This document shows positions 31,055 through 42,452 of a stretch of DNA of 64,000 bases, in pieces. This DNA comes from Basidiobolus meristosporus CBS 931.73 (taxonomy: Eukaryota > Basidiobolomycota > Basidiobolomycetes > Basidiobolales > Basidiobolaceae): the NCBI GenBank assembly GCA_002104905.1, contig MCFE01000405.1, positions 16,652-80,651 on the forward strand. Reading direction: 5' to 3'. The stretch's first letter is position 1. Every line of letters starts with the position of its first letter. A program made the translations under genes and the position numbers. The notes beneath the pieces are model-generated. The model made no database searches, was not told where the DNA came from, and saw only the letters and a program-made list of their open reading frames with translations.

Positions 31055-32570
31055 CATCTTCTGGTTGCTTGTTTGTAGGTAGTCCTTGGTTGTTTCTGTT
31101 GACTTTGTCTAGGTTTAACAATGGCACTCCTCTAGGCAATGTCACCATGTGTTGCCCAATGTTGACCACTGGGTACTTCAGACTTTGCATTTCCAACTTT
31201 GGCAGTATCCATACTTTAGGAATTGAGCTTCCTTCCAGTTGCTTGGATACCTTTGTTGCGTTTATCATTCTTCTACTTGTCAAATAAGCTATTGGTTTCT
31301 CTAATGGGATCACCATCTCATTGGCTGGTAGTATTTTATCACCTTTTGTATGATGATTAGAGACTGCAACCGTTTCACCTCTTCAATTGTCACACTGTTG
31401 CTGCTTGCCTCACTCTCATTGGTGATATGAATTAGTGGGATACTCTTGGTGTCCAACCTAAGTTCAAATGCACTGTAGAGTATGTCCATTTTATGCTGGA
31501 AAACCACTCTCACCAATGAGTAAGTTTTTGGCTTCAATGGGAAGGACCACAACACCTTGGTGTATAATCAAGTTGCTTAGCTGGATGGGGCAATTAGGCA
31601 CCATGCCTACTGTTGTGTCCAGTTGGTCATTTGCTAGCCATACTCAAATGGTGTTGCTGGGGACTATATCTAGCTTTAGACATTTTGCTAACAGCTCTGA
31701 CATGATCAATGTGGAGGATCCTGTGTTGATAGGGGTGCAAATCTTCTTATTCTCTTTATGTTCATTTACATATGTACCCCTATTTGGTTCTAGTAGGACC
31801 ATCTGGTTGACATGAGGGCTTGTTATCTCCTTCAATCCCTCTATCAGTTCCTCAACTAGAGCTGGGGCAAGTCCCAGTAAATTGGTCATTGAGAGGGTCA
31901 CCTTGGTTTGCTCTAGTACCTTCATTATGGGGAATAGGCTGTGGGAAGACATACTAGTGTTCTTTATTTGCTTCAACACTTCTTCCTAAGGCTCATTCTG
32001 TACTTCTTCACCTAATTCCACATTCTTTCCTTTTGACAGAACCTCCACTATTGGTTCCTTTGCCTCCTCTCTAGAAGCAACAAGTCCATGCTTATTCTTC
32101 CGCACTTTGACTGTCCTGACTGAAGGGCTTGGATTGACTGAGTCCAGTTGGCCTCCTGGCAAGGGACTCTGTCTTTTGAAGCCTTCTCCTCATTTGTGAC
32201 CAGTACAGGTTCTTGTCTGTACAGCTTTTCACATTTGTGGGCCTGGTGGCCTACTTCTCCACATACATAATATGGATACTGTCATTGTGGACATTCCATC
32301 TGTTGGGTCAGGGCCTGCACCTGGGCCTTTAGATCAACAACAGCTTCCCAAATTTTTTAACACCTTCTTTAGGGACTTCTTGCACCTTTTGCCATAAGTT
32401 CTCCAACTCACAGTCTTTTGGGGAGGCAATTTTTCCTTGGTTACAGGGGATTCCTGTCCTTTGATACACATGTAGCACTGTAGGATAGCCCCCAAAGCAA
32501 GATGACCCCTTGTACATGTTTGACCAGCTCTTGCAATGCTTTATATCCTTTTGTTCTTTGGATGCCCTAC
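31055..32570 (-). pseudogene. Gypsy E protease region and linkers
   Basis: Minus-strand frames 31316-31055, 31555-31310, 31979-31644 and 32517-32329 join into a decayed gag-protease region. The retropepsin motif reads PINTGSSTLI, with Asn (codon complementary to 31725-31727) where the catalytic Asp should be. C-terminal protease and pre-RT linker sequence (LPRGVPLLNLDKVN) follows. A zinc-knuckle-like CMWR remnant is near 32260. Low confidence outside the protease. Confidence 0.62.
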
Positions 32571-32919
32571 TGTTGAAAAATTAGAGAGATATATTGGAAA
32601 TGAATTGGAGAATTAGAAGATTTACATTATATTCACTTGTTGTTTTATTGAGTTGCAGCACAGTTTTTATACTTGTTGCAGAACTACATAAATGTAACTA
32701 TTTGATAACTGTTAGGGGAGTCTCAGGAGTACATGTGCCAAGTTTAGGCTGATTTGGACAAGTTTCAGATTTTCCTAAAGTTCTGTACTTCTGTAATTCC
32801 TAATGATTAGTAAATATCTTACAAACAAATTTCTAAGTTGATAATCTGAAAGACATCGTTTCACTAAGTGCTAGTTCATAATATATTAATAATTAGGTGC
32901 ACTCCTAACTATTTCAACA
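32571..32919 (+). repeat. Solo family-D LTR
   Basis: 349 bp, inverted ends TGTTGAAA / TTTCAACA, flanked by CCTAC (32566-32570) and CCTAT (32920-32924), a four-of-five target duplication. The general layout resembles the Copia-B LTR (short LTR, similar ATATTGGAA and TTTATACTT words), so D is probably another Copia LTR family. Inserted in Gypsy E gag. Confidence 0.82.
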
Positions 32920-33530
32920 CCTATGTCTTATTTTGTCATCTCAGCCCATGATGTAATACTTCATGAGCTGTTGTTTAGCAATATGTCCTTTGGGAGATAT
33001 TAAACTTGTTGGAGAAGCAGTTCAGTGCAGGTTTTCATAGCTCTCACTGCTTTTCTTCTACAAGGTCAGTAGAAGGGCTTTGTAGTAGTATCCTTTGGCA
33101 TATATGAAGCGTGTCTTGTTAGTGCATCCCAGTTGTCTTTAACCACAACTTCCAACCCATAATGTCATTGCCATGCTGACCCTTCCATATGTCTTGCAAA
33201 CTTCCTTGCTTTCTTATTATTGTCTCATCCTGCATTAACCGCAACTCTCTCAAACTTATCAAGCCACTCAAGGGCTTTCTCTCTCTTTCCCTTGTATGTT
33301 TTTAGTTTGATTGTAGTAGTCATTACCTCTCTTATGCCCATTTCTGCAGAGATGGCACCAAATATGTGGGTTATTACTGACTGTACATGGTGAGTGGGAG
33401 AGCTTGTAGGTCAAGTCAGTATCACTCAGTTTTGAGTAGCCTCCACAGAAGGTGGCAAGGTAATAAAGACTTGTATTTATTCCATCCAAATCTTGTTGTT
33501 CTCTCACTTAGTTCTATTGGATATATAAAT
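32920..33530 (-). pseudogene. Gypsy E gag remnant
   Basis: Read on the minus strand, the region near 33290-33170 shows LEWLDKFERVA followed by a W-W motif (GSAWQWH), typical of Gypsy gag capsid sequence. 33507-33268 is an open but unremarkable 79-residue frame. Many stops. The left limit of the element is uncertain. Confidence 0.5.
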
Positions 33531-33739
33531 ACCACTTGGAGGGGCTTAGATAATACACAGTGCTTTATAAATAAGGGTGTGAACACCTTCCTGTTATGGT
33601 AAGTGCTCTAACTAGATAAGGGCAGGAATAGGAGGGAGGACACATAGGGGAATCATAGGCAGGATACTGGATGACCTTGGGTAGGACTCTGGGGAGAAAT
33701 CTTGGGCAAAGAGTTGGTACAACATTTAGTATTCACACA
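33531..33739. other. Unassigned spacer
   Basis: May contain the 5' LTR remnant of Gypsy E (a TATAAATA word at 33522-33530), but no partner LTR was found. Confidence 0.25.
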
Positions 33740-34423
33740 GTGCGCCACCACATGTCAGTCCAAACTATGCCAACACCCTTTACAAGAGCACCCTGCAATA
33801 CGTCAATGTTCATTGGGTCTATATGCACACTTCAGAGCAAAATCACCAGAACTTGCCAAACTGCTCATTTAGACAGGAGTCTAATGGAGCAGGCCAAGTT
33901 GCATCAACATGCAGCATCACATCAAACTCAGCCAAGGGCTATGCCAATGCATCAAGTTGTGCCTGGATATGCTGTTACTTCTGACCATTAGCAAGTTACT
34001 TCCAGTGAACTGACTGTTGATGACCCACACAAAGCACCTCCACCACTGGAGCCTTTAGCAAGTAAAAGAACACATCAGTGTGTAGCACTGAAGGCTGGTC
34101 CAGTAGAGTCATCTGGAGCAATTATGCATGGCTAAGCTGCAGCATTACACTTATCAACCAGGAGGCAAAATACTGACTACAAATACACAAGTAGCCAAGA
34201 AGATAGTCAACAAGGAAGTGGTTTAGGTGTGCCAAGTGAATCACTACCAAATGCTTCAGTAGTGATCCCTGCAATAAAAAACCTAGGACAAGATGATGCA
34301 ATTGCATTGAGTTGCTATAATTTTTTATGATCTAAGTAACACATGTTTTCTTGCAATCTGAATCCACAGCACTAAGTATCAATCTTCTCTAATGTGTCAA
34401 AAGGAGACTCAGTATTGGCAATG
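33740..34423 (+). pseudogene. Y-family reading frame, copy 1 (unrecognised)
   Basis: Unrecognised, Pro/Ser/His-rich. Plus-strand translation around 33900-34310 gives VPGYAVTSDH, then VDDPHKAPPPLEPLASKRT, LHLSTRRQNTDY and VPSESLPNA. The minus-strand copy at 56553-55950 gives DNDPHEGHPPPESLAGKRT, LHSSTTRQNTNY and VQSESLPNT in the same order. Similarity at the protein level in both copies suggests a formerly coding sequence. Function unknown. Confidence 0.5.
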
Positions 34424-34788
34424 TGTTATGATCTACCACTTGAATGTTTAAGTTAGACCAGTTTTTAGTTAAATTAATTGGTTATATGCTTAGCTTACCA
34501 GTAGATCAGTATTATCTATCAAATTGGTAGCATTAGTCAGCCAATAAATCAGCAGACCCTTATCAGACAGAAATAAATATAGTAAGTAGGATCTTATTGG
34601 GTGATGATGATGCAATTAAATAAGTCATCAGACACCAGCTATATCAGGAAATACAATTAGTCAGCAATTAATCTGGCAAAATGTATATCAGGAGCTGCTG
34701 GAACCTCAATAAAAATCAGTTCTAGTTTTAGTGAATACAATACTAGCTAAGCTCCCTATTCCTCTACAACTCTTATGCCAAGACTAGT
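34424..34788 (+). repeat. Solo family-G LTR
   Basis: About 365 bp beginning TGTTATGATC. It matches 52081-52438, the 3' LTR of Gypsy H1, along its whole length (CAGTTTTTAG, TATTGGGTGATGATGATGCA, TCTGGCAAAATGTATAT, CTCAATAAA). It ends near 34788, where Tn-3 sequence begins. Confidence 0.8.
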
Positions 34789-34878
34789 AGCAACTTCTCT
34801 AGTCACAACATTACATCATTGACTAGTAGATGGTTTACTGGGCTCACTTGGCTCCATAAAGTATCCTTGGCATTTGTT

Positions 34879-35283
34879 TCAGAGTGTTATCTCATTACTT
34901 ATTGGGATTTGACTGGGCTCATTTGTGGTGCTGATATCTGGGGAGAGAGGCGCACAATTGATTGGTGAGCCTTCTTTGCCAGGGCTATCACTCTGTATGC
35001 CATATTCAGAAGGCTTGGGTGAGCCTAAAGGCATGATAAACTCACCTGACTCAGTTTGCGCAAGATGAGAAATATGGCCAGGTGCCAATATAGAAAAATC
35101 AACTGACCAGCAAGATACTGTTGGTACAGAAGTGACTGATGATTGGTTAAATATGACGTTTGTGGCGAAACACTGGCTGTGATCCTTACAATACTTCCTA
35201 TGCTGTCTGTGTGCTTCAAGGCTGAGAGGCTTGCTACAATAGCCACATGGTCTTTTTTCTCTTCTCTTATGGCACTGAATCAT
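34879..35283 (-). pseudogene. Tn-3 transposase N-terminus with zinc finger
   Basis: Open 134-residue frame starting MIQCHKRREKRPCGYC. The Cys/His cluster RPCGYC...AHRQHRKYC (CX2C, later His, His and Cys) looks like the DNA-binding zinc finger found at the N-terminus of fungal CACTA-like transposases. The rest is Ser/Pro-rich. The equivalent in Tn-1 is broken and a third copy lies at 49854-49666. The frame closes at 34879, so this is only a fragment. Confidence 0.62.
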
Positions 35284-35540
35284 AGCAGTCCTGCCCGTGG
35301 GGCCAACAACTTGACACTTAACAACATAGCACTATTATATCCCTTTTTGTCAGTATTTAAGACAGTCATATATATGACACATTGCACCTACATGAATGTA
35401 ATATTTGATGATGACCAGATGTAGTAAGCATCATAAACAAAGCTGCAGCTCCATATTCACATGGGTATGCAACACTATTTCCCCTTTGGATGGACTCACT
35501 TCCATATATATGCTGCCAAAAATAAGGCAAAGTTGCATGG

Positions 35541-36895
35541 TTGCCACCAAACCCCACTGCCAAGAGCAGCAGAAGAATGGTTGGACAAAAGCATGCTTTG
35601 ACATTCAGTGCAACAAGCAGGGCTACATCCAGAAAAGGCCATGTTGACAGTGTGCCTACTGAAGGGAATAATGCAGACTCCTCAGGCTCTTGGTCAGGTA
35701 GGCAATTGAGAACCACTGCAAATCCACATGCTGACCATTATTCTCAGTACCCTCAGTTGAAGACCAGCAAGTGGCTGTCATAACATCACCACCACCCATA
35801 TTAGCAAGTATGTTGTCAGCTCATACCAAAGCATCAATGAGATAATTAGGTGAAATGGCTGATAGGATAGATGCAATGGTCCATAGAAATCAGAGAGTAC
35901 TCCAGAAACAGAATGAGAGGATAATACATGTTGCGCAATCTATATCCCAGGTCAAGAAATCAGTATCTTTGCTTCAAATTAGAAACTCAAGTAGTTCAAT
36001 GTCACAGCCAAGAATTGAGACATTTCTCAATGCAACAGCAGAGGAATACCAAACAGTCTTTGAAGCACAATAACAATGCCTAAAGATAAAGCCCACAGAA
36101 ATACCTATTGCAGCATGGGAGGGAGAAAATGCAGTGCTTATACCAAAGCCTAAAGATCAAAAGACATTGAAGATCCACAAAGCTGCTGAGTGCAATAATG
36201 AAAAGTGAGCTAATATTTCAGGGGCTGTCAGAAGTCTAGCATACCATCACCTTGGCTGGCATACCATGGGATAATCAGGAACCAAAGGCCAAACCAAATA
36301 TACCTGACTTGTTCCATGAGCATTATCCTGGACTCAAGTGGCCAAATGGATTCTGCACCAGAGTTTGTAGGCTAAGAAAGTATCTCAAGAATAGCAGAAA
36401 CTATCAAAGGTAGAAGAACAAGGGCACCATGGCTAAAAACCAGCAGCTTCCTCAAGGGCCTGCTACAAGCAGGGCCAAAAGCTCCAAACAAGTATTGAAG
36501 AGACATCATGTAGGTGGATGAGTGCCAAAAAAGGGCAAGCAGGTAAATATGGATGCACCAGCACAACTTTTATTAAGGAAAATGTGTAGTACCACTCAAG
36601 AAGCACTCAGTCAAAGTAGCTATGAAGGACCTGGCAGTAATAAAAACCCATGGGGCTCTCAGGAGCATGTCACAACTACAGCTGAGAGCTCTAAATAAGT
36701 GTAAAAGAGACAGTGGGTTGCCAGGAGAGTGCTAGCAAGGGACAAGCAGGCAAAAACAGATGCATTAGAGCAGGTTTTATCAAGGAGAAAATATAGATCT
36801 TTAAAAGAAGTACTTGGACAATGTAGCAGTGCTAAGCTTGAAGTCACACCTATATACTCACCTGCTTAGTCACTTCAGCCACTGCAAACAAATCT
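35541..36895 (+). pseudogene. Gene X, Tn-3 copy
   Basis: Same order of pieces as X1: PPNPTAKSSRR, FSATSRATSRK and VPTEGNNADSSGS (35541-35783), then the coiled-coil-like ISQVKKSVSLLQIRNS and SMSQPRIETFLNAT (35855-36073), then after stops MAKNQQLPQGPATSRAKSSK and RVLARDKQAKTDALEQ down to about 36890. Frameshifts throughout. The conservation of amino-acid pattern over shifting frames supports a real ancestral protein of perhaps 400 or more residues. Product unknown. Confidence 0.58.
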
Positions 36896-36899
36896 TAGA

Positions 36900-37170
36900 G
36901 AATACAGACTTAATTCCTTGTTGGGATTTACTTAGAATATTTTCACCAAAATATCCAATACCCAGACCTTAAATTCTGAAAGTTGTCTAAACTGTCCCAA
37001 ACTTTGCACACCTGTTCTCAGGATCCTCCTGAATTTTTTCCACATGTTGGATATGCCAAGACTATGTAAAAGTATAAATACTACTTTTACTAGCAGTTAA
37101 CTATTAAGTATAATCATACGCTTGAATTGTTCTCCTGAACACTTCTGATACCTCCAGGACTCTTACAGCA
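36900..37170 (+). repeat. Truncated Copia-B LTR, plus orientation
   Basis: Follows the reverse complement of the B1/B2 LTRs from CCTTGTTGGGATTTACTTAG to the end CTCTTACAGCA at 37170. The first ~75 bases of the LTR are missing. It truncates gene X of Tn-3. Confidence 0.8.
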
Positions 37171-38691
37171 ATATGAGTCACTGTACTAAGCCAGTGTGTT
37201 ATAATCCAGCACTTTCCAATTGCACTAATCTACCATAATGGCTGTGATATGCCACAGTTTTACTTGATTGAAGATACCGGCCTACAGCTTTGTTAACAGT
37301 GCAAATAGATAAGCCTAAGATCCTCCGGACCCAATGTAGTCCCCAGTGATGGCCTTGGGTACCTCTTCCCTAGCTCCAACCCCAAACTGATTGCCATCAC
37401 TGTTCACTGTAGTATTCTTGTTATCTCTGACTGTATAGCTTTAAGCAGACTGCCTTGCTGCCTTCTCAAGCAGCACTGATCCATTATCCTAGTGAGGTGG
37501 AATTGCTGGATTATATCAAGCATGCTGGTGAGTCCAAGCTTGTCCTAGAGATCACATGATTTTATTCAGAGGCTGACAACTTAATGATAGTAACTTTCTG
37601 TTCCATGTCTGGTGTTAAGATTCCAGAAGTGAGTTTTCTTTCTGGACCAAGATCAAGTGCATGCAGGTAGCATATCAATTGCTGTCAAATCCCCTGGAGT
37701 GCTCAGGAATCTTTTGACTTTAGAGCTCTTATATTTTGGGTTGTTTCATCCATCTTGGTAGCAGATATCATAATAGCAAGATTAACATCTGAACCATGCC
37801 ACATTGGATGATCATCCATCACTTTATACCAAGTGATTTGTATACCAGTATGAGGCAACTAGTATACCTTCAGTAGTACTTCAGATATACATCATAGTAA
37901 TATGCACCAATCAGAATCCTTAGTCATACTTATCCTGCTGATGGTATAAATATTATGCATTTACATCAAGATATACAACCCTACACAGTGTTTCTAATAC
38001 TTAAAATAGACATGCAGCTTCTCTATTGGCAAGTAATAGAACATCAGGATCCCCAATGCAGTATCATTTTACTCCATAATTGGCATGGTTAGCATTGTTG
38101 ATCTTTGGCCAAGCACATAGTCTTAATAAGTCATAATGACCTTTAAAACCTGAATATGCTGATAAAGGTATCCATTTTTAATCTTAATACATATTATGGT
38201 GGGAGGTAGGTTTTGAGTGTTTATGCATCAGTTATTCTAAGAGGGTGCTAGTTTCTGTGAGATTACTGCACAAACTCAGACCTTTCATTGACTGTAGTAG
38301 TCAGATCTGAACCTAAGCATATATGGATCTTCAATATAGTTTCCTATTTATCATGCTACTCAGATTCATAGCATTGATACATAGAGCCTGTTCAGTGCCA
38401 CTGATTGATCAAGATTTTTTACTGCAATGAACTACTCATTTCATAATCTGAGATATGTCCATCATGACTACCTTTACATATGGCTTTTTTCTTTTGCTTG
38501 GTGGCATTCTGGAAAAATAGTCCTCTCTCTTCACAGCAATATATCCCATTTAGAGGTTTATTGCAGCAGAAAAACTCTTTGGTCTTATGTAACATCAGGT
38601 CCACCAGGAAGTCATTCTCCAGAACAGAGACACAGAGCTGGAGAAATGTAAACATCTAGGATAAAGCAAGCTTGGAGCCAATAATCTATTA
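37171..38691. other. Unassigned 1.5 kb
   Basis: No frame longer than about 80 residues, no recognisable motif and no clear repeat of anything else in the window. Possibly decayed element sequence or true intergenic DNA. Confidence 0.35.
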
Positions 38692-39036
38692 ACATAGCAG
38701 GAGAATGTACTGGAAGAAAATTGTAGAATTTGAATACTTTTATAGTATTCATTTGCTATCCTATTGTGTTGCAACACTAGACATGTACTGATTGCAGAGC
38801 TACGTGAAGGTAAGTATTTTGCTATTATTTGGGGCAACTAAGGAATGTATGTACTAAGTTTCAGCTCATTTGGGCAAGTTTAAGACTTTTCTAAGTAATC
38901 AGTTCCCCACTTATTACTGATACCTACCATGGACCTTGCAAACAGATTTCAATGTTGAGACTGTGATATACATCAATTAGCCAAGTGCTACTTCATAATT
39001 TATTCATAATTATGTGAAATCCTAGTTACTTCTACA
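38692..39036 (+). repeat. Diverged family-D LTR
   Basis: Follows the D LTR at 32571-32919 and the split copy at 10775-11052: TTGTGTTGCAACAC, GATTGCAGAGCTACGT, AGTTTCAGCTCATTTGG and CCAAGTGCTACTTCATAA. The ends are eroded. Confidence 0.72.
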
Positions 39037-40093
39037 TTGCTTAGCTCACAAGTGTCTATCAAAATACCAAAATGTACCAAATATACTAGTTAATTTCAAT
39101 TACAATGAATATAGAAGGTCTGATACTTCAAGAAGGGGCAGCATATATGGCATTTAACTTAATAAAATCTTGATGATTAAGTTCTATCATCATTTAGTAG
39201 CATGTACTCAAACATTTGCACTCTAATATAGCTATAGCATTGCATCAGGAGTGCATCCTCAAGTTTTGAAGCAAGTTGTAAAAGACTCTGTGGCAATACA
39301 TACTATCTGATTAAAGTTCTGCCTACAACTGGGTAGCAGGGGAGTAGTCGTGCAATTATGCCTCTGACAAAGGTACTCATGCTAAGCCTGTCAGTATGCC
39401 CAGTGGTGACCAACACTCTTACAGTGGTCTTGAGTAAGTTTGTAGCTACTGAATCTGATTAAGAGCTCAATTCTTAATCTAAAAACATAGCATACATTAG
39501 CAAACATATCAATTTTGTAGCTGATTGATTGCTGTGTTTGATCCAGGATTTTGGTATTAAATTATCTGCTTTCTCTATCACTTGCTGCTCCACCCTTCTA
39601 TTGCTGAGTTTTAAGAATACTGTTCTCTCCCAACCATTCAAAGCTCATTTTCCTCAAAGTGCACCTTGTCAGAATAGGTCTATTAATATAATATGATCAT
39701 ATGCCAGTCTGCAATTGGTCAAAGTTAATTGATAACTTTATTGCTGCTTGATTACTATACAATGAAATCCAGTAACATGAACCTGATCCTCAGCAGGCAA
39801 CTTAATTTAAACCTCAACAAAAAGCTTGTAGCCAGTATTAAAGCCATGATATACAAGAAGGCAGGTATTTGTTGCTGCTGAAAGTAATTAGTACCTTGGA
39901 CAACATGCTTAGGAAATAAAAAGCAAACTTACACCAAAAGTAGAAGCAACAACGTAATCTCAGAGCAGAATATGAATTGCATGCAACTCATTTGTAATAC
40001 CACAAGAAGTGTCTAGAATACCTATACCCTTATGAAAATCTTCAGCTTAGAACACATCTGTTTACCAGCTGGTATTTTGCTGGTGTTCTAATG
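39037..40093. other. Unassigned 1.05 kb
   Basis: AT-rich, no coding signal or repeat recognised. It forms the left flank of Copia C. Confidence 0.35.
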
Positions 40094-40098
40094 GTAAC

Positions 40099-40467
40099 TA
40101 TTGAAATATTGGACTATTTGGTATCATTCAGCAGCTAAAAATTTACTTAACAACTCTAGGCTAGTCTTAGTCACTGTGGGACTCATTTACTGCCTTAACT
40201 TTGCCACTTTCTCCAGATATATGATCTTATGATTATTCCCCTATAGTCAGGATCAAATTAGCACTATTACCAAACATTATGTACTAACCCTGAAACTGTT
40301 ACAGAATGCTCCTGAATATTGAGAAACCCTCCCTACTTAGTGTTGCAGCTGTATTACTTCTACAAAGGTATAAATACTGAGCTTCTTTATGAATAAACAA
40401 CAGTTCAACTATTATCACTATTTCTTGATAAGTTCCTTATATCCAAATCACTTCTTAAATTGCAACA
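40099..40467 (+). repeat. 5' LTR of Copia C
   Basis: 369 bp. It begins TATTGAAAT (the 3' LTR has TGTTGAAAT) and ends TTGCAACA. It contains GGTATAAATACTGAG (about 40370), a likely TATA box, with AATAAA just downstream. Confidence 0.93.
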
Positions 40468-40480
40468 GGTTATGAGCCCC
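40468..40480 (+). other. Half-tRNA primer-binding site of Copia C
   Basis: GGTTATGAGCCC begins immediately after the LTR. It is the exact complement of GGGCTCATAACC, the anticodon stem-loop of fungal initiator tRNA-Met (as in yeast). Drosophila copia and Ty5 are known to prime from this internal half-tRNA. B2 keeps the first ten bases of the same site. Confidence 0.85.
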
Positions 40481-40503
40481 AATTGCCTTAATCTATTCTA
40501 AAG

Positions 40504-41178
40504 ATGACTTCTACCAGCAAACAAAGCAATACAAACATCTTCCCTGTAAAGGAGAGGTTTTATGGGAAGAACTACAGACTTTGGAGAATCAAGATGCAGA
40601 TCCACCTTGAGGAAAGAAAGCTTTGGAACATAGTAACAGGAAAGGAAGTTGAGCCCAAAGGAACAGCAGAAGATATGGAGAAGTTTCAAGAGAAGGAGAG
40701 AAAGGCCTTCAATGCAATATGCATCAATGTGCAAGACTCCTTCATTGGACAAATCCATGCCTCAAATACTGCCAAAGCAGCATGGGAATCCTTGGAGAAG
40801 ATCTTTAGAGCAAAGTCAGTATCAAGCAAGCTTTATTTGAAACAAAAGTTCTTCAACATGAGAAAAAAGCCAGATGATGACATGCTACAACTCATTACCA
40901 GAATGGAGACACTTGCAGAAGAACTTTACAGTATTAATGCTGGTGTAGATGATGAAGAAAAGATACTCTGTCTGCTTTGCAGCCTACCAGACAAGTATGA
41001 GCCACTGATACTTTCTTTTGAAAGCAGAGAAGACAACTTGACTTTAGACTATGTCAAAGGAAGACTTCTCCATGAAGAACTCAGACGTAATGACCAAGCA
41101 GAGAAAATTGAAGATAATGCTTTATTCAGTTCAGAAAGGCATACAGAAAAGAAGGGAAAGCAACAAAACCAAAGATAA
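40504..41178 (+). CDS. Copia C gag (ends at premature stop)
   Basis: 224-residue frame starting MTSTSKQSNTNIFPV, 36 bases after the LTR. It has the Copia gag features: FYGKNYRLWRIKMQIHL, AWESLEKIFRA, KLYLKQKFFNM and the LPDKYEPL block of the UBN2 family. It stops at TAA 41176-41178, just before the zinc knuckle CNYCKKPGHWAREC (41188-41229), which is in the same frame. A single stop thus separates gag from its nucleocapsid end and from protease. Whether the stop is a lesion or a read-through signal cannot be decided from one copy; B1 has an uninterrupted frame at the equivalent place. Confidence 0.9.
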   Translation: MTSTSKQSNTNIFPVKERFYGKNYRLWRIKMQIHLEERKLWNIVTGKEVEPKGTAEDMEKFQEKERKAFNAICINVQDSFIGQIHASNTAKAAWESLEKIFRAKSVSSKLYLKQKFFNMRKKPDDDMLQLITRMETLAEELYSINAGVDDEEKILCLLCSLPDKYEPLILSFESREDNLTLDYVKGRLLHEELRRNDQAEKIEDNALFSSERHTEKKGKQQNQR

Positions 41179-42243
41179 CCTGGCTGCTGTAACTACTGTA
41201 AGAAGCCAGGACACTGGGCAAGAGAATGCAAGAAGAAACAAGCAGACGAAAAACAGAAACTAGAGCAGGCAAACCATATAACTACTGATGAACAGCTATT
41301 GGTCACTGTACAAGAGAGTGCAAGTAACCAAAGTAATGAATGGTATATTGACTCTGGAGCATCACAACATATTTGTGGTATAAAGGATTGGTTCAGCAAC
41401 TTAAAGACTATTCCTGTAAGAAAGGTTTATCTGGGAGATAACTCTGCATTGGAAGCTACCGCCAGTGGGTCTATACAACTAAATATGAGTGATAACTCAG
41501 GGGCAACAACAGCAAAACTGACTGACGTACTCTAAGTACCTGGAATAGCTAAGAACCTACTCTCAGTCAGTAAAGCAACCACTCAGGGACTGAAATTTGT
41601 TTTTACTAAGCTGAGCTGCTCAATATTGAGTGAAAATGGACAAAAATTAGCTTTGGGAATCAGAGATCACAATATATACAAGTTACAATGCAAGATCATT
41701 GTACCTGAGTATGTCAACATTGCTGAAACTGATGAAACCAACTGGGAGATGTGGCATAGGAGGCTAGGACACATAGGGGAACAGAAAATGAGCCAATTGG
41801 TGAAAAATCAGCTTGTTTTGGGCCTAAAATACTCAATTCCGATCAAATTGAATGTTTGTAAGGGATGTTCATATGGCAAACAAGCTAGGCAACGTTCCAA
41901 GAGCTCAGAAGGCATCAATACCACCGAAATATTGGCTATTGTACACTCAGACATATGTGGCCCCATGAGAACACTGTCCTTTGGAGCCAAGAGATACTTT
42001 ATGACGTTTATTGATGACAAGACAAGATATAGATGGGTGTACTTCCTCAAAACAAAGGATGAAGCTTTAGAGACGTTTAAGCACTTCAAGAACATGGCAG
42101 AAACACAAAATGGGTGTAAATTGAAGGTACTACGAAGTGACAATGGAGGAGAATACTGCTCAAAGGAGTTTGCAAATACTGCTTGTCTACTGGTATACTT
42201 CAACAGACCACAGTTCCTCATACTCCACAGCAAAATGGAGTAG
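41179..42243 (+). pseudogene. Copia C zinc knuckle, protease and integrase core
   Basis: Continues the gag frame across TAA 41176-41178. It carries the zinc knuckle at 41188-41229, protease WYIDSGASQHICG (Asp codon 41350-41352), a TAA at 41533-41535 within VLxVPGIAKNLLSVSKA, then gag-pre-integrase MWHRRLGHIG and CKGCSYGKQAR, then the integrase core with IVHSDICGPM (Asp codon 41950-41952) and RSDNGGEY (Asp codon 42139-42141). Near 42180 the frame shifts: the third catalytic region GVAERANR (Glu codon 42246-42248) is in another frame, 42183-42452. All catalytic residues are preserved. Confidence 0.9.
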
Positions 42244-42452
42244 CAGAACGTGCAAACAGAACAATAGTAGAGATGGGAAGATCTATGCTACATGATAAGG
42301 GAATGGACTACAAGTTTTGGGCTGAATCTGTTGCTACCGCTGTATACATCAAGAACAGATGCCCAACAACAGCACCACGTGATTCTACACCCTTTGAAGC
42401 ATATACAGGCAAAAAAACCAGATCTCCAGCACCTCAGGATCTTTGGCAGTGA
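42183..42452 (+). pseudogene. Copia C integrase C-terminal part
   Basis: 89-residue frame beginning STGILQQTTVPHTPQQNG, with GVAERANRTIVEMGRSML, MDYKFWAESVATAVYI and FEAYTGKK. This is the usual end of the Copia integrase core and its linker. It leaves frame in the A run at 42413-42419, where the downstream pol frame takes over (PDLQHLRIFGSDVFY). Confidence 0.88.

Larger units (their letters stand above)
28617..33530 (-). mobile_element. Gypsy E relic (minus strand, with later LTR insertions)
   Basis: Heavily mutated Ty3/Gypsy element read from 33530 down to 28617: gag remnant, protease, RT, RNase H and integrase, in that order. It is interrupted by LTR pieces at about 30726-31054 (families G and F) and by a whole D LTR at 32571-32919. 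No LTR of its own was identified at either end. At 28617 it is truncated within the integrase core at the junction with W1. Confidence 0.75.
34790..36895. mobile_element. DNA transposon Tn-3 (partial copy)
   Basis: Colinear with 15300-17100 of Tn-1: transposase N-terminal region (minus, 34879-35390), divergent gap, then gene X (plus, 35541-36850). The transposase body and K segment are absent; a G LTR lies where they should begin. Confidence 0.68.

Noticed and set aside
33671-33991. 106-residue plus-strand frame as an intact gene
   Set aside because: Only its second half overlaps the Y-family similarity; the N-terminal half is not conserved in the other copies.
37171-38691. Possible host gene in the longest unassigned stretch
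   Set aside because: Only short frames, no conserved motif, no plausible intron-exon pattern seen.
42292-42414. N-terminus of the 709-residue Copia C frame as formally opened at 42292
   Set aside because: The first ~40 residues are an out-of-frame reading of the integrase end; the genuine pol frame takes over in the A run near 42415.
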